The translations under genes and the position numbers were made by a program. Source: Peribacillus tepidiphilus (GTDB lineage: Bacteria > Bacillota > Bacilli > Bacillales > DSM-1321). Taken from it: a stretch of 64,000 nucleotides of DNA. Below, in pieces: positions 60,373-64,000 of the stretch. How positions within the stretch are numbered: the first letter of the stretch is position 1; every line of letters starts with the position of its first letter. The stretch covers positions 1 to 64,000 of the forward strand of contig NZ_WIAQ01000011.1 in NCBI RefSeq assembly GCF_009466385.1. Direction: 5' to 3'. The notes below the pieces were generated by a model, which was given only the letters and a program-made list of their open reading frames with translations, searched no databases and was not told where the DNA came from.

Positions 60373-62607
60373 ATGAAAAATATACATAAGCATAGAGTCA
60401 TCGTTATTTTGAGTTTTATCATTTTTGCAGAATTAATCCATGTAATTAGTTCTCCCCTTTTTTCTTTCGGTAAAATCACACAATTTGTGATCGATCTAAC
60501 GGTTTTCCTTTTCGTTATTTTCATGATTTGTATCATGTTTAAAGGAATGGACAAGACTGCAAAAGAATTAGAGAAAAATAAACAAAAATTGAAAAATATT
60601 TTTGATACACTCGATGTTGCTATATGGTCTCATGATTTAAAATCCGACACGTTATTAATCACTTCAGGGATTGAAAAATTATATGGATATTCATTAGAGG
60701 AATTTTATCAAGATTTTACCCTTTGGAAAAAAGTCATTCATCCTGAGGATTTACATGTCTTAGAAGAAAGAGAAAAGAAACTTTTACAGGGGGAGGCTGT
60801 CACGAGTAAATACCGGATCATTCGCCCAGATGGAGAAATACGATGGATCCAGGACCGAGGCATACCTACGCTTGATGAAAATGGGAATTTTGTAGATTTT
60901 AGCAGTGTGTTGTTTGATATTACGGATCGAAAGGAAAGTGAAGATCGCTATCGAAGTTTAGTAGAAATGTCACCTGACATTATTGCAGTATATAGTAGAG
61001 GGCAAATTGACTACATCAATGAAGCAGGCTGCAAGCTTTATGGTGCATCGAATCCAAAACAACTAATTGGTGAGCCAATTTCTAAACTCATTCCACCAGC
61101 CATTCTTAAACAACTAAAAAAACGTGAGCTATCTTTAGGGGATCATCAAGAAGAAAAAATGACGTACGAATTTCAAGCTGTACGGCTCGATGGCAAGAGA
61201 ATTGATGTGGAAATGACAACGATGCCTATTTTTTATGAAGGAAGAGTGGCAAGGCAAATCGTCGGCAGGGATATCTCACAGCGGAAGAAGGCAGAGAGAA
61301 CGATTCAATATATGGCTTATTATGACGCATTAACAGGCCTGCCAAATCGGAATATGTTCAAGAAGAAATTAAATGAGACATTAAATCGTCAGAATAATCA
61401 AAAGGTAGCTGTTTTATTTTTGGATTTAGATCGATTTAAGATTATAAATGATACAAAGGGACATACGATTGGAGATCTTGTATTAAAAGTTGTAGCGAAA
61501 CGTTTGAGGAAAGCCGTTCAAAACGATGGTATGGTTTCACGTCAGGGCGGAGATGAATTTCTTATTTTACTAGAAGATATTGATCAAGAAAAAGTGGTAA
61601 AAGTGGCCCAGCGAATCCTTGATGAATTTTCTACTCCAATAGAAGTCAATCATCAGGAATTCTTTGTTACACCAAGTATTGGAATAAGCATCTATCCTGT
61701 TGATGGTGAGGATGAAGAAAAGTTAATTAAGCATGCGGATACAGCCATGTATTTGGCAAAAGAACGCGGGAAAAATACCTTTCAATTTTATACATCTAAT
61801 CTTCAAGGGCTTGCTTCCCGCAAGATGGAAATCGAGAACGGATTAAGGAAAGCGCTTGAACAAGAACACCTGACTCTTCACTATCAGCCTCAAGTAGAAT
61901 TAGAAACAGGAAAAATTGTAGGAGTAGAAGCCCTAATCCGTTGGCAGCATCCTATACATGGAATGATTCCTCCGTCAGAATTTATTCCTCTAGCAGAAGA
62001 AACAGGACTGATCGTTCTACTTGGTAAATGGGTTTTAAGAAAAGCTTGTGAACAAAACAAAAGGTGGCAAAATCTTGGTTTACATCCAATTCCTATAGCG
62101 ATTAATATTTCTGTTCGACAGCTTCAAGATGACGATTTCATCGAAATAGTTACAAAGGTTCTAAATGAAACCGGTCTGGATCCCCGTTATTTGGAATTAG
62201 AAATTACCGAAAGCATTATGCAAGATATCGAAAGGTCGACATGCATCCTCAATCAATTGAAGGAATTAGGTGTGAAACTTTCGATTGATGATTTTGGAAC
62301 AGGATATTCCTCCTTGAGCTATTTAAAGCATCTTCCAATTGACGGTATTAAAATTGATAAATTATTTATCGACGATATCACCCATCAGTCCAATCAAGGA
62401 GCGATGGTAAAGACAATCATTGATATGGGCCACCATTTGAAATTTAATGTCATTGCAGAGGGCATTGAAAAACAAGAACAAGTGAGCTTTTTAAAGCAAC
62501 ATGCATGCAAAATTGGTCAGGGCTATTATTTCAGCAAGCCTATACCCGCCGAACAAATGGAAGAACTCCTTTTAGGGTGTCAGGCACCGCTCGTGGACAA
62601 ATTGTAA
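60373..62607 (+). CDS. Membrane PAS-PAS-GGDEF-EAL protein (cyclic di-GMP turnover)
   Basis: The 744-residue protein has two N-terminal membrane segments (about 8-30 and 35-57), two PAS/PAC domains (about 70-190 and 195-315), a GGDEF domain with intact RQGGDEF at 390-396, and an EAL domain with E519-A-L plus the phosphodiesterase signatures ITESIMQ, SIDDFGTGYSSL and KIDKLFID. Both catalytic halves look active, so it could make and degrade cyclic di-GMP. Its final residues (GCQAPLVDKL) overlap a GGTGCCTGACA-type dispersed repeat, so the tail may be a late addition. AAGAGGGG precedes the ATG. Confidence 0.92.
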   Translation: MKNIHKHRVIVILSFIIFAELIHVISSPLFSFGKITQFVIDLTVFLFVIFMICIMFKGMDKTAKELEKNKQKLKNIFDTLDVAIWSHDLKSDTLLITSGIEKLYGYSLEEFYQDFTLWKKVIHPEDLHVLEEREKKLLQGEAVTSKYRIIRPDGEIRWIQDRGIPTLDENGNFVDFSSVLFDITDRKESEDRYRSLVEMSPDIIAVYSRGQIDYINEAGCKLYGASNPKQLIGEPISKLIPPAILKQLKKRELSLGDHQEEKMTYEFQAVRLDGKRIDVEMTTMPIFYEGRVARQIVGRDISQRKKAERTIQYMAYYDALTGLPNRNMFKKKLNETLNRQNNQKVAVLFLDLDRFKIINDTKGHTIGDLVLKVVAKRLRKAVQNDGMVSRQGGDEFLILLEDIDQEKVVKVAQRILDEFSTPIEVNHQEFFVTPSIGISIYPVDGEDEEKLIKHADTAMYLAKERGKNTFQFYTSNLQGLASRKMEIENGLRKALEQEHLTLHYQPQVELETGKIVGVEALIRWQHPIHGMIPPSEFIPLAEETGLIVLLGKWVLRKACEQNKRWQNLGLHPIPIAINISVRQLQDDDFIEIVTKVLNETGLDPRYLELEITESIMQDIERSTCILNQLKELGVKLSIDDFGTGYSSLSYLKHLPIDGIKIDKLFIDDITHQSNQGAMVKTIIDMGHHLKFNVIAEGIEKQEQVSFLKQHACKIGQGYYFSKPIPAEQMEELLLGCQAPLVDKL

Positions 62608-62741
62608 AAAATGTTCATTTCAGGTGGACAGAGGAAGGCGTATTTCATACAAGTGATGAATGAATGATTCAAACAAATAAGATTTATATAAATCTCCTTA
62701 TTTAATAAGATTGGAAAAAAACGTAAAAAAAGGGTGTGTCA

Positions 62742-62960
62742 ATGATCAAAACAATTATTTTTGATTTTAACGGTACTTTAGCAAACACTTTACCTATATG
62801 TTAATTTGCTTTTCAGAGTGTTTTTAATGAATTTGATCATAAAGCACTTTCTCCAGAAGAAATAAAAGCCATGTTTGGTCCTTCTGAAACAGGGATTATA
62901 TGAACGAACTTATGCTAATGAATTACTTGACCATGTATTTCAACTAAACCCTGCTCCTTG
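62742..62960 (+). pseudogene. HAD-family hydrolase remnant
   Basis: The frame starts MIKTIIFDFNGTLANTLPIC (motif DFDGT altered to DFNGT) and is cut by TAA at 62802-62804. It then continues in the same frame as FAFQSVFNEFDHKALSPEEI up to TGA 62901, with a further piece YERTYANELLDHVFQL one frame over. Loss of an aspartate, two stops and a frameshift show a dead phosphatase gene. Confidence 0.8.
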
Positions 62961-62989
62961 AACGTTAGTCATCATATAGCAACAAAAAA

Positions 62990-63027
62990 CGGTGTGAATT
63001 CGTAGGTGAATTCCACCGCTTTTTTTG
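62990..63027. terminator. Terminator-like hairpin
   Basis: CGGTGTGAATTC and GAATTCCACCG pair across a 6-nt loop; seven T follow. Confidence 0.75.
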
Positions 63028-63139
63028 TATCTGTTTTTATTTCTACTTTTATACTCGCGGGGTACCTCAAAAAAGAACGGCTTAACAAAATCTAACGGGT
63101 TCGGATTAGAAGTACAAAAACTAAATAGCATAATAATTT

Positions 63140-63177
63140 TAGGTTCAAATCGCATATGATTTGAACCTTTTATTTTT
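63140..63177. terminator. Terminator-like hairpin
   Basis: GGTTCAAATC (63142-63151) and GATTTGAACC (63158-63167) form a perfect 10-bp stem with a 6-nt loop, then TTTTATTTTT. No gene leads into it from the left; it may be left from a deleted neighbour. Confidence 0.75.
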
Positions 63178-63341
63178 GTTGATTTAATAAGGTTTATCAG
63201 CAATTAACGTATAAATTAGCACATAAATTAGCATACTAATTAACAGATTGACAATAGCTAATGTCATATGTTCGGAAATTATGCTAAAATAGGTTTCAAA
63301 ATTGGTGCTAAAATTGTTGTCAAACATAGAGGTGAACAAGG

Positions 63342-63593
63342 ATGAACTTTATTAAACCTAAAAACAAGAATGTTGAAAAAGTCGATTGGTTGCTGTCGGA
63401 ACGGACTAGAGCGATTGTTAAATACTACGCTGAATATACGGAATACAGTGAAAGTGAAGTTGTTGATAAGTTCCTGTTGAATATCCTTGAAGACAAGGAC
63501 TTCATTGATTGGATTGAAAAGAAAAGGAATAATCGCCGTATCGTGAAACAGTTAGAATTGGAACATTCATTGGAGGAAGATGTAATTGGCTAA
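63342..63593 (+). CDS. Ribbon-helix-helix-like small protein, 83 aa
   Basis: The protein starts MNFIKPKNKNVEKVDWLLSE and has the layout of a small RHH DNA-binding protein: a beta strand, then helices RTRAIVKYYAEYTEYSESEV, followed by an acidic tail. Such proteins often are antitoxins or plasmid/ICE regulators. AGAGGTG lies 9 bases before ATG 63342. Direct repeats of AAATTAGCA(T/C) at 63213-63240 upstream could be its operator. The following frame overlaps its stop, so it was the first gene of a two-gene unit. Confidence 0.6.
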   Translation: MNFIKPKNKNVEKVDWLLSERTRAIVKYYAEYTEYSESEVVDKFLLNILEDKDFIDWIEKKRNNRRIVKQLELEHSLEEDVIG

Positions 63594-63695
63594 ATTGAAA
63601 AGGTTAGCTACTAAAGATGATAACCCTGTTATTGTCCATTCCCCTTTGTCAAACGAAGAGCTAACGAACCGTTTAAATTGTAATCCAGACCCCAT
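63586..63695 (+). pseudogene. Second gene of the RHH unit, truncated by IS sequence
   Basis: A TTG start at 63586 with GGAGGAAG seven bases upstream opens MAKLKRLATKDDNPVIVHSP, then LSNEELTNRLN. From about residue 33 the frame enters sequence that reads as transposase on the other strand, so the natural gene is cut after about 30-35 codons. If the first gene is an antitoxin, the lost gene may have been its toxin (inference). Confidence 0.4.
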
Positions 63696-63960
63696 AAAAA
63701 TAGGATACGGTTCTGATTTGTCATCGCCCGCACCAGAAAGTTTATATCGGCTTGGTTTACCCTTTACATCAAACTTCTCTTGAGGCAAACCGTACCACTT
63801 ACAATATGGGTTGAGGCAATGATTGTATTGGAATTGATGTGTTTGTCCATTCCAAGTTAACTCCGCTGGTTTAAATAACAATTCTTTAAATTTTGTACCA
63901 AACTGTTTTGGTGTAAGTTTGTCATAATCTTAAAGAAGGATGTATAGCTTCCGATTTAAC
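63690..63960 (-). pseudogene. Transposase-like remnant with zinc-ribbon motif
   Basis: Read on the minus strand: YDKLTPKQFGTKFKELLFKP, then AELTWNGQTHQFQYNHCLNP and YCKWYGLPQEKFDVKGKPSR. The C-x3-Y-C spacing and KGKPSRYKLSG style resemble zinc-ribbon N-termini of Bacillus insertion-element proteins. An in-frame TAA upstream and the missing C-terminus show that it is broken. The IS family is not certain. Confidence 0.45.
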
Positions 63961-64000
63961 CCCTTTTAACGAACCAAAATCCTTCTATAAAAGAGGCAAA

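Noticed and set aside
62940-63203. 87-residue minus-strand frame
   Set aside because: It runs through two terminator hairpins and has no plausible start signal.
1-64000. tRNA, rRNA or replication origin
   Set aside because: No cloverleaf with GTTCRA-type T arm, no rRNA signature and no cluster of DnaA boxes was noticed on either strand.

Overview
The window comes from an endospore-forming Bacillaceae bacterium (Bacillus in the broad sense). Base composition is AT-rich with strong AGGAGG-type ribosome binding sites. Sporulation and cell-cycle genes are present (racA, tgl, a ykvU-like flippase, a sporulation-type PAS histidine kinase). Queuosine, MurNAc/GlcNAc, sucrose and cytochrome bd genes look like those of Bacillus. 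All functions below are read from sequence motifs and from memory of the families; no database search was run.

Region by region. 1-1.5 kb: broken insertion sequences. 1.5-12.3 kb: a defence block. It has a MazG-like pyrophosphohydrolase overlapping a PLD-nuclease/helicase fusion, then a complete Wadjet operon in the order jetD-jetA-jetB-jetC. 12.7-15.6 kb: an orphan sensor kinase and a crotonase-family gene placed, unusually, behind a SAM (S-box) riboswitch. 16-22.3 kb: a MurNAc/GlcNAc recycling locus, murP-mupG-murQ and nagA-nagB-nagR, with NagR-type operator candidates before each half. 22.3-29.5 kb: small genes, several eroded genes, a MocR/EamA divergent pair and a YlmA-like ATPase. 29.6-31.6 kb: preQ1 riboswitch plus queC-queD-queE. 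32-44.4 kb: a diguanylate cyclase, racA, a cupin, an IS1595-like element carrying a membrane-protein gene, tgl, an aromatic-acid-exporter-like protein, a CPBP protease and cydAB. 44.8-50.7 kb: an alkyltransferase-like gene and the sucrose operon scrR-scrA-scrB-scrK. 51.2-58.3 kb: a complete type V-B CRISPR-Cas locus (cas12b, cas4-cas1 fusion, cas2, tracrRNA, 20-repeat array). 58.7-62.6 kb: a ykvU-like flippase and a GGDEF/EAL protein. 62.7-64 kb: a broken HAD gene, a ribbon-helix-helix gene and a transposase remnant.

The main systems are: (1) Cas12b with all three RuvC acidic residues, an adaptation module, a tracrRNA with a well-spaced promoter and an antirepeat matching the array repeat, and 19 spacers; (2) an SMC-like Wadjet complex with a Toprim-type nuclease subunit; (3) a possible further two-gene defence module directly upstream of Wadjet.

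The least expected pattern is not a gene. Five intergenic regions (31.8, 33.8, 39.6, 58.4 and 60.1 kb) carry tandem arrays with unrelated sequences but the same 21-nt period. One CRISPR spacer contains a 14-nt stretch identical to the unit of one of these arrays. A separate ~100-bp repeat headed by a perfect palindrome abuts the end of the CRISPR array and recurs 36 kb away. Many genes are eroded (GNAT, MFS, esterase, Nudix, pirin, HAD and several transposases), which suggests active turnover between the housekeeping operons.
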